A stretch of 64,000 bases of DNA from positions 124,001 to 188,000 of the forward strand of contig NZ_CP118260.1 in the NCBI RefSeq assembly GCF_013337045.2, given 5' to 3'. Of this stretch, positions 1 through 9,031 are shown one piece after another. How positions within the stretch are numbered: position 1 is the stretch's first letter; the number at the start of each line of letters is the position of its first letter. Under the pieces are notes generated by a model. That model was not told the DNA's origin and searched no databases. It saw only the letters and a list, made by a program, of their open reading frames with translations. The translations under genes and the position numbers were made by a program. This DNA comes from Agrobacterium vitis. Its GTDB lineage: Bacteria; Pseudomonadota; Alphaproteobacteria; Rhizobiales; Rhizobiaceae.

Positions 1-1001
1 GGCCGTCCTTCGAGCTGGATTGTTCCGCTGTCGAACGGATCGGCGCCGAAGATCGCCCGGGCCACTTCCGTCCGACCGGCGCCCATCAATCCCGCAAAAC
101 CCAGAATTTCGCCGCGGCGAAGTTCGAAGCCGATATCGGTGAAAGCGCCATGGCGGCTAAGACCCGAAACGGAAAAGATGGTGTCCCTGGTTGGCGAACG
201 GGTCGGTGCCGGAAATTTTTCCTCCAGCGAGCGGCCCACCATGCGGGCGACGATATAGTCCACGGTGATCGCATCGAAATCATCCGTTGAGATGTAGCGC
301 CCATCGCGCAGCACCGTGACGCGATCGACGATTTCTGCCATCTCATCGAGCCGGTGCGAGATATAGATGATACCGGTTCCCTCGCGTTTCAGGTCACGGA
401 TGACGCGAAAGAGAAGCTGTGCTTCCTGTTGGGTTAGCGAGGAGGTCGGTTCGTCCATGATGAGCACGGAGGCATCCAGCGACAGGGCCTTGGCAATCTC
501 GACCATCTGCCGCTGCGCGACGGAGAGCGTGCGCACTTGGGCGTCGGGGTTGATGTCGACACCCAGGCGATCAAGGCATCGCTTGGCGTCTTGGCGCAGC
601 TTGCGTCTGTCGACCATAAAACGCCCACCGATAAAACTTAGCCGTGGTTCGCGGGCAAGATAGATGTTTTCGGCGACGGAGAGATGCGGAACGAGGTTGA
701 GTTCCTGATGGATGATGGCAATTCCGGCGGCTTCCGACTGCAATGTGGAGGTGAAATGAACCGTTTCGCCCTTGTAGATCATGTTGCCGGCGTCTCTCTG
801 GTAGACGCCGCTGATGATTTTCATCAGCGTGGATTTTCCGGCTCCGTTCTCGCCGCAAACCGCATGGACTTCACCGGCCCTGACATCAAGGCTGACGTCC
901 TGCAGGGCCTTCACCCCAGGGAATTCCTTGGTGACGCCTTCCAGTTTTAAAAGCAGCGGCGCGGGTTTGCACTCGCCAGCGGCAAGCGACACTCCTCCCA
1001 T
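1..1001 (-). CDS. Sugar ABC transporter ATP-binding protein, RbsA/XylG type (3' end outside window)
   Basis: Reading leftward from the ATG at 1001 gives 333 codons without a stop, running off the window. The N-terminal nucleotide-binding domain has Walker A (GENGAGKST, about residues 44-52), a Q-loop region (IIHQELNLVP), the signature-like LSVAQRQ typical of the CUT2 sugar family, Walker B (VLIMDEPTSSL) and the switch His (YISHRLDE). A second nucleotide-binding domain begins near residue 265 (FELRRGEILGFAGLMGAGR), as expected for the tandem ATPases of ribose/xylose-type importers of about 500 residues. So roughly two thirds of the protein is visible. It is transcribed away from the GntR gene at 1168, and the shared intergenic palindrome suggests local control. 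The sugar is unknown; a partner permease and binding protein should lie left of the window. Confidence 0.93.
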   Translation of the reverse strand, partial: MGGVSLAAGECKPAPLLLKLEGVTKEFPGVKALQDVSLDVRAGEVHAVCGENGAGKSTLMKIISGVYQRDAGNMIYKGETVHFTSTLQSEAAGIAIIHQELNLVPHLSVAENIYLAREPRLSFIGGRFMVDRRKLRQDAKRCLDRLGVDINPDAQVRTLSVAQRQMVEIAKALSLDASVLIMDEPTSSLTQQEAQLLFRVIRDLKREGTGIIYISHRLDEMAEIVDRVTVLRDGRYISTDDFDAITVDYIVARMVGRSLEEKFPAPTRSPTRDTIFSVSGLSRHGAFTDIGFELRRGEILGFAGLMGAGRTEVARAIFGADPFDSGTIQLEGR

Positions 1002-1066
1002 CGCGGTGTCCTCCAGTTCGTGAAAGCCTCCCAGACTTTCGGTAGACAGACATAGGGCATGCCGCG

Positions 1067-1087
1067 ATAATTGGTCAAGCCAATTAT
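1067..1087. promoter_or_regulatory. Perfect inverted repeat, candidate GntR operator
   Basis: ATAATTGG and CCAATTAT are exact reverse complements separated by the 5-bp spacer TCAAG. The site lies between the divergent ATPase gene (start 1001) and the GntR gene (start 1168). FadR-type GntR proteins usually bind short palindromes of the TTGGT-N-ACCAA kind; this one has the TTGG/CCAA half-sites. Location and symmetry are seen; binding is inferred. Confidence 0.6.
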
Positions 1088-1167
1088 TCTTTCCTGCTTG
1101 CATGCGTTGCAATATCTCGGATAAATATAGTTTTATTGACGAAATTCTTTAAATTGGACTGACCAAA

Positions 1168-1839
1168 ATGACATTGCCCAAACGCCTTTACCAACAGATT
1201 GCCGACCAGGTTCGGCATCTGATCCAGAGCGGCCCTTATCCGGCAGGGTCGAGGCTGCCCGCTGAACGTGAGCTGGCGCAAACCCTAGGGGTCTCGCGAC
1301 CGTCCTTGCGCGAGGCGTTGATTGCGCTGGAAATCGACGGAACAATCGAGATTCGCATGGGATCGGGCATTTATGTCCTGTCGGCCAGCAAGTCCGCCGC
1401 CTCTGGGCGATCACTGGGGGAGAGCCCGACAGAGCTGATGCAGGCGCGTGCCGTCATCGAAAGCGCTGTTATCGTCAAGGCTGCTGCGGCAATGACCGAT
1501 GCGGTTTTTGCGGCGCTTGTCGGGATTGTCGAAGAGATGCGTCAGGAGATTGCCGAGGGGCGCAAGCCGATCGATCAGGACCGCCAGTTTCATCTGACCA
1601 TCGCCGAGCAATCGGGCAATTCGGTGCTGGCGGAGATCGTCGCCAATCTGTTTGACGAACGCCATAGCCCCATCTCAGACCATATAAGGGGTCGCTTCGA
1701 GACGCCCGAAACCTGGTCACTGGCGCTGATCGAGCACGAGGCAATTCTGACTGCGCTGGAAGCACGAGACCCGCTCGCGGCACAGGCGGCAATGTATGCC
1801 CATCTGACGGCATCACGAAGGCGATGGTTGGAAAACTGA
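1168..1839 (+). CDS. GntR-family transcriptional regulator, FadR/FCD subfamily
   Basis: The 223-residue protein has a winged-helix GntR DNA-binding domain at residues 1-70, with the family motif SRLPAERELAQTLGVSRPSL followed by REALIALEIDG. An all-helical FCD ligand-binding domain follows (about 85-220). Its metal/ligand signature residues include the Asp in RQFHLTIAEQSGN and the late His in IEHEAILTAL. Length matches FadR-type regulators. It diverges from the sugar ATPase gene, and the palindrome at 1067-1087 sits between them, so it probably controls that sugar importer. It could also act on the importer starting at 2504. The ribosome binding site upstream of the ATG is weak. Confidence 0.92.
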   Translation: MTLPKRLYQQIADQVRHLIQSGPYPAGSRLPAERELAQTLGVSRPSLREALIALEIDGTIEIRMGSGIYVLSASKSAASGRSLGESPTELMQARAVIESAVIVKAAAAMTDAVFAALVGIVEEMRQEIAEGRKPIDQDRQFHLTIAEQSGNSVLAEIVANLFDERHSPISDHIRGRFETPETWSLALIEHEAILTALEARDPLAAQAAMYAHLTASRRRWLEN

Positions 1840-2503
1840 CGGCTGACGGAGCTATTCCGCGGCCCAAACTGTCCTGCCGGATATCTCCCCTCGAGGGGTG
1901 AGATAGAGTCAGCGCGGAATTCACATCTCATCTTAACATGTCGAAACTCACACTCGTATATGTCGATCTGGGCGGTTGACCCCATCCGATCTCCCTCCTT
2001 GAGGGGGAGATGGCTGGCAAGCCAGAGGGGGGTGAGCCACGATTGAAAACGCTTGTGTCGTGTCCCACGACTGTTGAGTCTCTTTGGCTGTAAAGTATTG
2101 ATAAATTATCATAATTCAGCCAGGCAGCTGGACAACTTCGGCCTCGTTGAAAGATTGCTAAAGGCCTGTTGAACATTTGCTGTCAACGCCTGGGATACTC
2201 GTTCGCACTTGCCCCTTCTTGTTAGACCGGAGACATTTGGTCGGCATTTTAACGACGAAATTCGCAAGTGGTGCGCTGGTCAGCATAGTCAAGCAAACGG
2301 CTGATGGCGGGTTCAAATCAGCCCGAGATTCCCATCATTTCCTCTCGATTTATGCCGTTGTCCACCGGCGTCCTCCAAATTCCCCAATACGAAATTCCCG
2401 ACACAGAACAGCAATCCGGCAGTTTTTGTTTGCAGTATCAATTTAGTTGACATCGTTTCATTTTAGATGGCAGTATGGCGTCATAACGGGAGGAGGAGCC
2501 CCT
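1840..2503. other. Intergenic region with rhizobial-type repeats and a weak promoter
   Basis: About 660 bases without a credible gene; the short open frames here lack ribosome binding sites and family resemblance. It holds a palindromic repeat (1986-2035), a shorter relative near 1882-1905, and, just before the next gene, TTGACA at 2447-2452 followed 18 bases later by CAGTAT, a possible sigma-70-like promoter for the importer operon. Confidence 0.55.
1986..2035. repeat. Dispersed intergenic palindromic repeat
   Basis: CTCCCTCCTTGAGGGGGAG forms one hairpin and TGGCTGGCAAGCCA a second, followed by a G run. This two-hairpin layout is commonly seen between genes of Rhizobiales. A degraded relative of the first hairpin (CTCCCCTCGAGGGGTGAG) lies near 1886-1903. 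No function can be read from it. Confidence 0.5.
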
Positions 2504-3805
2504 ATGATGACTACCAGTTTCACGGCTGTTGCCGGGGATGCGTCACGCTGCGCGCGTCTCACTTTGGCAGCGTTTACCCTTGCATTGGCCTCAAGCGGTT
2601 CGGCGCTGGCCGCGCCCAAAGGTGATCTGGTCATCCTGCAATGGATGGCGGGGTCTGACCTTGAGGTGATCCAAAATCTGGAAAAAGCCTTCATGGCCAA
2701 ATATCCGGATGTGAAAATCAAGGAAGTGCCGGTGACATGGTCCGGCGATCCGCGTGGAGGTCTTCGCACCTCGCTGATGGGCGGCGAAAAGGCCGACCTG
2801 ATGATCAACACCTGGCCAGCGTTCCGCACAGAACTTGTTACCGCCGGTCTTTTACGCCCGCTGGATAATGCATACTCCGCCATGAAGTGGGGAGAACGGC
2901 TCGACAACAGCTGGAAGGATCTTGGGTCCGTCTCCGGCCAACTCTACGGCGTTACCTTCACTTACGGCGACCGCAGCGGTCTTTGGTATGACACCGGAAC
3001 CTTCAAAAAGGCAGGAATTGCCACGCCGCCCAAGGATTGGGCGCAGTTTCTGGAGGCTATCGCCAAGCTGAAAAGCGCTGGTGTGGTGCCGATGGCCGTC
3101 CCTGCCAAGACCTGGGCGCATGCCGAAGTGTTTGAAACGCTGATCTTGCGAGAAGGCGGTGCGGATCTTTCACGCAAACTCGTGGCCCATGAAATTCCGT
3201 GGACAGATGATCGCGTTAAGGCGACCCTTCGCAAATGGCGCGAACTGTTGAGCGCGGGTTGCTGCGGCGATGCGTCCACAATGCTTGGAACAGAGTGGGA
3301 CAACGCTTCCGACCGGGTTTTGAAGGAGCGTACGTCTGGCTTTTTCCAGATGGGAATGTGGATCAACAACCGCGCCGAGACCGTCTACAAGCTTGCCCCG
3401 GATCAGTTCGGCCTGTTCCAGTTTCCAGCCACAGGGCAGGGGCATGACACTGCCGCCAGTGTCGATGCCAAGGAGTTTGTCGCATTGGCCTCCGGCGGCA
3501 ACAGCGAGGCTGCGGATGCCTTCATGGATTTCACCATAAGCCGGGAAGGTGCCAACATCATTGCCAAGGGCGGGTTAGCATCCTCCTCCAAAGCGGTTGA
3601 TGTTGGGCTTTATAGCCCTGCCATTCAGGCGTCCAACACCTTTGTGACCGGGGCGGATACGGCCTTCGTGCTGGGGGATGGCCTGCCTGGAGATCTGGCG
3701 GACGAGTATCGCATCCAGCTTCAGAAATTCCTGGGCGATCCCAGCGATGCCAATATCGACAGGGTGACGGCTGCCATCGAGGCCAAGGCAAAGGGATCGT
3801 ATTGA
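2504..3805 (+). CDS. Carbohydrate ABC transporter substrate-binding protein (CUT1, SBP family 1)
   Basis: A 433-residue protein of the MalE/UgpB-like fold. The start at 2504 is preferred because GGGAGGAGG lies seven bases upstream; an upstream in-frame TTG at 2447 overlaps the likely -35 box. Residues 1-36 form a signal peptide (hydrophobic LTLAAFTLALASSGSALA, then AAPKGD). The mature protein begins with the usual beta strand (LVILQWMAGSDLEVIQNLEKA) and carries the aromatic-rich GLWYDTGTFKKAGI region of sugar binders. It is the first gene of a four-gene importer followed by two fucosidase-type glycoside hydrolases, which suggests that it binds a fucosylated oligosaccharide (inference). The stop overlaps the next start. 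Confidence 0.94.
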   Translation: MMTTSFTAVAGDASRCARLTLAAFTLALASSGSALAAPKGDLVILQWMAGSDLEVIQNLEKAFMAKYPDVKIKEVPVTWSGDPRGGLRTSLMGGEKADLMINTWPAFRTELVTAGLLRPLDNAYSAMKWGERLDNSWKDLGSVSGQLYGVTFTYGDRSGLWYDTGTFKKAGIATPPKDWAQFLEAIAKLKSAGVVPMAVPAKTWAHAEVFETLILREGGADLSRKLVAHEIPWTDDRVKATLRKWRELLSAGCCGDASTMLGTEWDNASDRVLKERTSGFFQMGMWINNRAETVYKLAPDQFGLFQFPATGQGHDTAASVDAKEFVALASGGNSEAADAFMDFTISREGANIIAKGGLASSSKAVDVGLYSPAIQASNTFVTGADTAFVLGDGLPGDLADEYRIQLQKFLGDPSDANIDRVTAAIEAKAKGSY

Positions 3806-4728
3806 TGCCGGCCATCACCGATCTGCCACGGACGGGAGGGAGCGCCAACCGGCGCTTCTTCCAGACGGATGGGGGAGCGGCTCTCATCCTGCTGGCACCG
3901 ATGGTGCTGTTGTTTCTGTGCGCTGTCGTCTATCCGTTGATCGATACGATCCGTCTATCGTTTTTTGATATTCGCGGTCTTGCCCCGGCAAAATGGGTGG
4001 GGCTTTCCAACTACGCAAACCTGCTGGCGGATGCCAGTTTTCGTGTCGCCGTGATCACCACTATTGTCTGGACGGTCGGCACAACGGCTCTCTCCGTCGG
4101 CATCGGCTGGGGTCTGGCGGTGCTGTGTTCGCTGGCCCCGCGCACCACTCTGCCGTTTCGGGTGATGATTTTCTGCGCCTATGGCATTGCCGAGGCCGTC
4201 AGCGGCTTCATCTGGCTCGGCATCTACCGGCCCGGCGATAGCGGGTTGTTGAACGCCGTTTTGAACACGCTTGGTCTGGAAAACCTGACCCGCGCGTGGC
4301 TGGGCGATACCTCCACAGCCCTTGCATGTCTGGTGATTGCCTATGCCTGGACCCAAGTGGGTCTGCCCCTGATGACCTGCTTTGCGTCGATCCAGACCAT
4401 TCCGAAAAGCATCAAGGAAGCGGCCTATATTGATGGGGCCAAGCCGCTTTCCATCATGCGCCACATCATTTTGCCTCTGTCGCTGCCGGGGTTGAAAGTG
4501 GCAGTTTTCATCAATCTTCTCGGCAGCTTGCGGGCCTTTGACATGATCTTCGTCATGACGGGCGGTGGCCCGGTGCGCTCCACCGAGACGGTTGGCTATT
4601 TCATGTTTCGGGAATCGATGATGCAGTTCAAGCTTGGCTATGGCGCGGCGGCCACCGTCGTGTTGCTCGCCGTTGTGCTGTTCGTCTCGATTCCCTTGCT
4701 GCGCCAGCGCACCAAGGAGGCGACATGA
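3805..4728 (+). CDS. Carbohydrate ABC transporter permease (MalF type)
   Basis: A 307-residue inner-membrane protein with about six hydrophobic segments. The cytoplasmic EAA loop contacting the ATPase is visible as KEAAYIDGAKPLSIMRHIIL (about residues 208-227). The ATG at 3805 overlaps the previous stop (TGATG), so translation is probably coupled; a TTG one codon upstream is a less likely start. It pairs with the permease at 4725 to form the membrane pore of the CUT1 importer. Confidence 0.94.
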   Translation: MPAITDLPRTGGSANRRFFQTDGGAALILLAPMVLLFLCAVVYPLIDTIRLSFFDIRGLAPAKWVGLSNYANLLADASFRVAVITTIVWTVGTTALSVGIGWGLAVLCSLAPRTTLPFRVMIFCAYGIAEAVSGFIWLGIYRPGDSGLLNAVLNTLGLENLTRAWLGDTSTALACLVIAYAWTQVGLPLMTCFASIQTIPKSIKEAAYIDGAKPLSIMRHIILPLSLPGLKVAVFINLLGSLRAFDMIFVMTGGGPVRSTETVGYFMFRESMMQFKLGYGAAATVVLLAVVLFVSIPLLRQRTKEAT

Positions 4729-5549
4729 ACGCCCGTGCTCCTCTCTGGATTCCGGTTCTCGTCGGCCTTCTGGCCATCCTCTGGATTGTGCCGGTTGTCG
4801 GTCTGGTTTTGACTTCCATCCGACCTGCTGGTGATATTGCCGTTGGCGGCTGGTGGTCGCTGCACACACTGCGCTTCACGCTGGACGCCTGGCAGACGGT
4901 CTGGACAAAATATCCGCTGGCCCCCGCCTTTTTGTCATCCCTGAAACTGACCGGGCTTGCGACGCTGCTGACAGTTCTTCTGGCACCAGCTGCGGCTTAT
5001 GCCTTTCAGTTTCTGAAATTCCCCGGACGGCGCCTTCTGCTGTTGGTTGTCGTCAATTCCTTCGTGTTGCCGCAGCAGGTGGTGATCATTCCGCTGTTCA
5101 CGCTCTGGCGCGATCTGCACATGATCGACAATGTCTGGGCCGTGCTTATTCCCTTTGTCGGACTGTCTTTCGCCTGGTCGATCTTTCTGGTGCAGAGCTT
5201 TCTGGCGGAATTTCCACGTGAACTGATCGAGGCCTCAAAAATTGATGGCTGTACGCCGATCCGAACCTTTCTTCATGTCGTTCTGCCCAATTCCCTCACG
5301 CCGATGGCAACCGTTGGCATCCTGCAATTCCTGTGGTGCTGGAATTCCATGCTGCTGCCCATGCTGTATTTGCGCTCCGATGTGCCGCTGACGGTGCTTC
5401 TGGCCCGCATTGCAGGCTCATTCGAGCCTAACCTTGACCAACAATCGGTGGCGGCCATCGTCACCATGGCGGTTCCCTTGGTGGTCTTCATCGTGTTTCA
5501 GCGCTTCTTCGCGGCAGACGCCCGCAATCGCTCGGGAGGCAAGGAATGA
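4725..5549 (+). CDS. Carbohydrate ABC transporter permease (MalG type)
   Basis: A 274-residue inner-membrane protein with about six transmembrane helices and an EAA loop reading LIEASKIDGCTPIRTFLHVV (about residues 167-186). It starts inside the previous gene (ATGA overlap), typical for paired permeases. It is the second half of the translocation pore for the importer whose binding protein starts at 2504. Confidence 0.94.
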   Translation: MNARAPLWIPVLVGLLAILWIVPVVGLVLTSIRPAGDIAVGGWWSLHTLRFTLDAWQTVWTKYPLAPAFLSSLKLTGLATLLTVLLAPAAAYAFQFLKFPGRRLLLLVVVNSFVLPQQVVIIPLFTLWRDLHMIDNVWAVLIPFVGLSFAWSIFLVQSFLAEFPRELIEASKIDGCTPIRTFLHVVLPNSLTPMATVGILQFLWCWNSMLLPMLYLRSDVPLTVLLARIAGSFEPNLDQQSVAAIVTMAVPLVVFIVFQRFFAADARNRSGGKE

Positions 5550-5609
5550 TCGCGTCATCCACAGTGTACATGGCCAAGCCAAAAAACGGTCATCGGGAGG
5601 AAAAATCAT

Positions 5610-6692
5610 ATGGCAACCGTTGAACTTAAAGGGGTCGGCAAGCGCTACGGTGCCTTGAAGGTCATCGATGACATTGATCTTGACCTTGAAGATGGCTCCC
5701 TGACCGTCTTCGTCGGGCCATCCGGCTGTGGCAAATCCACCCTGCTGCGGATGATTGCCGGGCTTGAGTCAATCACGACAGGCGACATTCTCATCGATGG
5801 TCAACGCATCAACGATGCTACGCCCACGGAGCGCGGTGTGGCCATGGTGTTTCAGAATTACGCCCTCTATCCGCATATGACGGTGCGCAACAATATCGGC
5901 TTTCCGCTGCGCATGGCTGGCATGAAAAGCGCCGACATCGGACGGCGGGTGGAACAGGCGGCAAACCGGCTGCACATCACACCCCTTTTGGAGCGCAAGC
6001 CTGCCGCCTTATCTGGTGGCCAGCGCCAGCGGGTTGCCATTGGGCGGGCCATCGTGCGCGATCCCAATGTATTTCTGTTCGATGAGCCGCTGTCCAATCT
6101 CGATGCCGAACTGCGGGTGAAAATGCGGCTGGAAATTGCCGAACTGCACCGGTCTCTGGCGTCAACCATGATCTATGTGACCCATGATCAGGTGGAGGCC
6201 ATGACCTTGGCCGACCGGATCGTGGTGTTGCGGGCGGGCAATGTCGAGCAGATCGGCACGCCGATCAGTCTCTATGATGACCCCGACAACATGTTTGTTG
6301 CCGGTTTCATCGGCTCACCGCGCATGAATTTTCTGGCCGGTCATGTCGTGGCGCGCAGTCCATCGGGCGTCCGCATCAAGCTCAGCGAGTTTGAGAACGT
6401 GGAATTCGAGCTTGCACTGGGTGCAGATCTCGCCCCCGGCGCAAAGATTTCTGTTGGTATGCGGCCTGAGCATTTTTCCTCTGACGGATCAGCTCGGTTC
6501 GACCTTCGGGTGGACATGGTGGAGAGCCTCGGCGGCGTTTCCTATGGCTACAGCAATATGCGCGGCGAAGATGCCCTGACGGTTGACCTGAAGGGCGATC
6601 GGTCCGTGCGGGCGGGCGATATCATCCACACCGGTTTTCATCCATCCAAGGCCCTGCTGTTTGATCCGGCCAGCGGTGCGCGCCTTCGTTGA
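5610..6692 (+). CDS. ABC transporter ATP-binding protein, UgpC/MalK family
   Basis: A 360-residue CUT1 ATPase. Visible motifs are Walker [10 protein letters not shown] (about residues 35-43), Q-loop ([11 protein letters not shown]), signature LSGGQRQR, Walker B ([12 protein letters not shown]), the switch His (YVTHDQVEA) and a C-terminal regulatory TOBE/OB region ([11 protein letters not shown] onward). GGGAGGA lies upstream of the ATG. It sits 60 bases after the second permease and completes the importer. MalK-type ATPases sometimes energise several importers, so it may not be exclusive to this one. Confidence 0.95.
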   Translation: MATVELKGVGKRYGALKVIDDIDLDLEDGSLTVFVGPSGCGKSTLLRMIAGLESITTGDILIDGQRINDATPTERGVAMVFQNYALYPHMTVRNNIGFPLRMAGMKSADIGRRVEQAANRLHITPLLERKPAALSGGQRQRVAIGRAIVRDPNVFLFDEPLSNLDAELRVKMRLEIAELHRSLASTMIYVTHDQVEAMTLADRIVVLRAGNVEQIGTPISLYDDPDNMFVAGFIGSPRMNFLAGHVVARSPSGVRIKLSEFENVEFELALGADLAPGAKISVGMRPEHFSSDGSARFDLRVDMVESLGGVSYGYSNMRGEDALTVDLKGDRSVRAGDIIHTGFHPSKALLFDPASGARLR

Positions 6693-6730
6693 TCCACCGT
6701 TAAGCTGTTAATTTCATAGGATTTCTAATC

Positions 6731-8956
6731 ATGAGCGATAATGAACTCTGGTACGACCGTGCCGCATCCGTCTGGACCGAGGCCCTTCCCGTTGGCAATG
6801 GTCGGCTGGGGGCCATGGTGTTTGGAGATGCCTGGAATGAGCGCCTTCAGATCAATGAGAGCACATTCTGGAGCGGTGGCCCTTACCAGCCGATCAATCC
6901 CGATGCCCATGCCGCCTTGCCTGAGGTGCGCAATCTGATCCTTGCGGGACGCTATCAGGAGGCAGACCGCAAGGCCTATGAAGGGGCCATGGCCAAGCCG
7001 GATCGGCAGACCTCCTATCAGCCGATTGGCGATGTCTGGCTTGATCTACACCATGATATGACCGTCACCAATTATCGCCGCTCACTCAATCTCGAAACGG
7101 CTGTTGCTGTCACGCAATATGATTGCCATGGCGTGCATTTTCGCCGCGATGTCTTTGCCAGCGCCATTCATGACGTGATTGTTTGCCGCATTGCCGTGGA
7201 TCAGCCGGGTGCCTTGTCGATGACGGTGATGCTCAGCAGTCCGCAAAACGGTGACCCGATTGATATCGCCGACGCCACCCTTGGCTATGACGGGCGCAAT
7301 CGTCGGCAGAACGGCATTGACGGGGCTTTGCGCTTTGCCTTCCGGGTGCGGGTGTTGGCCGAGGGTGGCTTTGTCGATATTGGCGAAGAAACCATTCGGG
7401 TGCGTGAAGCGTCCAGCGTGGTGTTGCTGATCGATGCAGGCACCAGCTTTCAAAACTACAAGACTATTGATGGTGATCCGCAGGCGCAGATCAAAGCACG
7501 CCTGGATGCGGCGGCTATGCTGCCCTATGAGGCGCTGCTCGCGGCTCATGTCACAGAGCATCGCCGCCTGTTTGACCGGATGCAGATTACCCTTGGTGAC
7601 AAGTCCGTACCAACGATCCCGACCGACAAGCGCATTGCCGCCTATGCCGACGGCAATGATCCCTCGCTGGCCGCGCTCTATCTGCAATATGGCCGCTACC
7701 TTGCCATTTCCTGTTCCAGACCCGGCACGCAGGCGGCCAATCTCCAGGGCATTTGGAATGAAGACATTCTGCCTGCCTGGGGCAGCAAATACACGGTCAA
7801 CATCAATCTGGAGATGAATTACTGGCTGGCCGATGTTGCCAATCTCTCCGAGACCTTCCTGCCGCTGGTGGAATTGGTGGAGGATGTGGCCGAAACCGGC
7901 CGTGAGATGGCCAAGGCCCATTACGGCGCGCGCGGCTGGGTTCTGCACCACAACACCGATATTTGGCGTGCCACCGGCCCGATTGATGGACCCCATTGGG
8001 GGATGTGGCCGATGGGCGGCGCCTGGCTCTGCGCCCAGCTTTATGATCATTACCGCTTCAATCCGGATCGCGCCGTGCTGGAACGGATCTATCCTTTGCT
8101 CAAAGGCGCGGTGGAATTTGCGCTGGATACGCTGGTTGCCCTGCCCGATAGCAATTACCTCGGCACTTGCCCGTCGCTGTCGCCGGAAAATTCCCATCCC
8201 TTCGGCTCGTCGCTTTGCGCCGCACCGGCCATGGACAACCAGATTCTTCGCGATCTGTTTGAGGCCTTCGCGGATGCCAGCGCCATGCTTGGCCGGGACG
8301 GCGAGCTTCGCACAGAGGGGAGCGCCGCCCGCGCCCGTCTGCCGGAAGACCGTATCGGCAAAGGCGGTCAGTTGCAGGAATGGATGGAAGATTGGGATCT
8401 GGACGCGCCAGAGCAGCAGCATCGCCATGTTTCTCATCTCTATGGGCTTTATCCGAGCCTGCAAATCGACCCATTGGACACGCCGGATCTGGCCAAGGCC
8501 GCACAGGTTGTTCTGGAGCGGCGCGGCGATGATGCAACGGGCTGGGGCATTGGCTGGCGGCTGAACCTCTGGGCCAGACTGGCTGATGGCAATCGGGCCG
8601 CACAGGTTCTGGCCAAGCTTTTGACCCCTGAGCGCACCTATCCAAACCTGATGGATGCCCATCCTCCCTTCCAGATCGACGGGAATTTCGGGGGAGCCGC
8701 CGGGATTGTCGAAATGCTGGTGCAATCGCGCCCCGGCGAGCTTCGCCTTCTGCCCGCTTTGCCGGAACAATGGTCAAGCGGCAGCCTGAAGGGGGTGCGC
8801 ATCCGTAGCGGTCACACGGTTGATCTCAGCTGGCAGGGGGGGGAACTGTCTTCACTCCGCATCACGGCTGGCCACTCCGGGCCACTCACCATCCGCCAAC
8901 CTGCTGATGTCTTTGAGCTTCAGCTCAAGCAAGGCGAGGTTTGGGAAAATCGATAG
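6731..8956 (+). CDS. Glycoside hydrolase family 95, probable alpha-L-fucosidase
   Basis: The 741-residue protein shows the GH95 layout: an N-terminal beta-sandwich opening with the family start (WTEALPVGNGRLGAMVFGD), a linker, an (alpha/alpha)6 barrel and a C-terminal sheet domain. Barrel motifs known from Bifidobacterium AfcA are present: NINLEMNYW (near residue 356), SPENSHPFG (near 484, containing the presumed acid Glu) and FQIDGNFGG (near 648). GH95 enzymes are inverting, mostly alpha-1,2-L-fucosidases, with some alpha-L-galactosidases. No signal peptide is seen, so it probably acts in the cytoplasm on imported oligosaccharides. It follows the importer in the same direction. Confidence 0.93.
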   Translation: MSDNELWYDRAASVWTEALPVGNGRLGAMVFGDAWNERLQINESTFWSGGPYQPINPDAHAALPEVRNLILAGRYQEADRKAYEGAMAKPDRQTSYQPIGDVWLDLHHDMTVTNYRRSLNLETAVAVTQYDCHGVHFRRDVFASAIHDVIVCRIAVDQPGALSMTVMLSSPQNGDPIDIADATLGYDGRNRRQNGIDGALRFAFRVRVLAEGGFVDIGEETIRVREASSVVLLIDAGTSFQNYKTIDGDPQAQIKARLDAAAMLPYEALLAAHVTEHRRLFDRMQITLGDKSVPTIPTDKRIAAYADGNDPSLAALYLQYGRYLAISCSRPGTQAANLQGIWNEDILPAWGSKYTVNINLEMNYWLADVANLSETFLPLVELVEDVAETGREMAKAHYGARGWVLHHNTDIWRATGPIDGPHWGMWPMGGAWLCAQLYDHYRFNPDRAVLERIYPLLKGAVEFALDTLVALPDSNYLGTCPSLSPENSHPFGSSLCAAPAMDNQILRDLFEAFADASAMLGRDGELRTEGSAARARLPEDRIGKGGQLQEWMEDWDLDAPEQQHRHVSHLYGLYPSLQIDPLDTPDLAKAAQVVLERRGDDATGWGIGWRLNLWARLADGNRAAQVLAKLLTPERTYPNLMDAHPPFQIDGNFGGAAGIVEMLVQSRPGELRLLPALPEQWSSGSLKGVRIRSGHTVDLSWQGGELSSLRITAGHSGPLTIRQPADVFELQLKQGEVWENR

Positions 8957-9031
8957 CAGATATTTCAACATGCATTTTCTGGTGTTCTAACAGGATTTTC
9001 GCGGCTTTCGTGCCGGAGAAAAGGAGCCATC

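Noticed and set aside
2177..2446. Plus-strand open frame of 89 codons upstream of the importer
   Set aside because: No ribosome binding site, no recognisable domain, atypical composition; it runs through the likely promoter region.
7082..8770. Long minus-strand open frame of 562 codons
   Set aside because: It lies opposite the GH95 gene, which has full family motifs. The antisense frame is rich in Arg/Gly/Gln with no domain, a typical shadow of GC-rich coding DNA.
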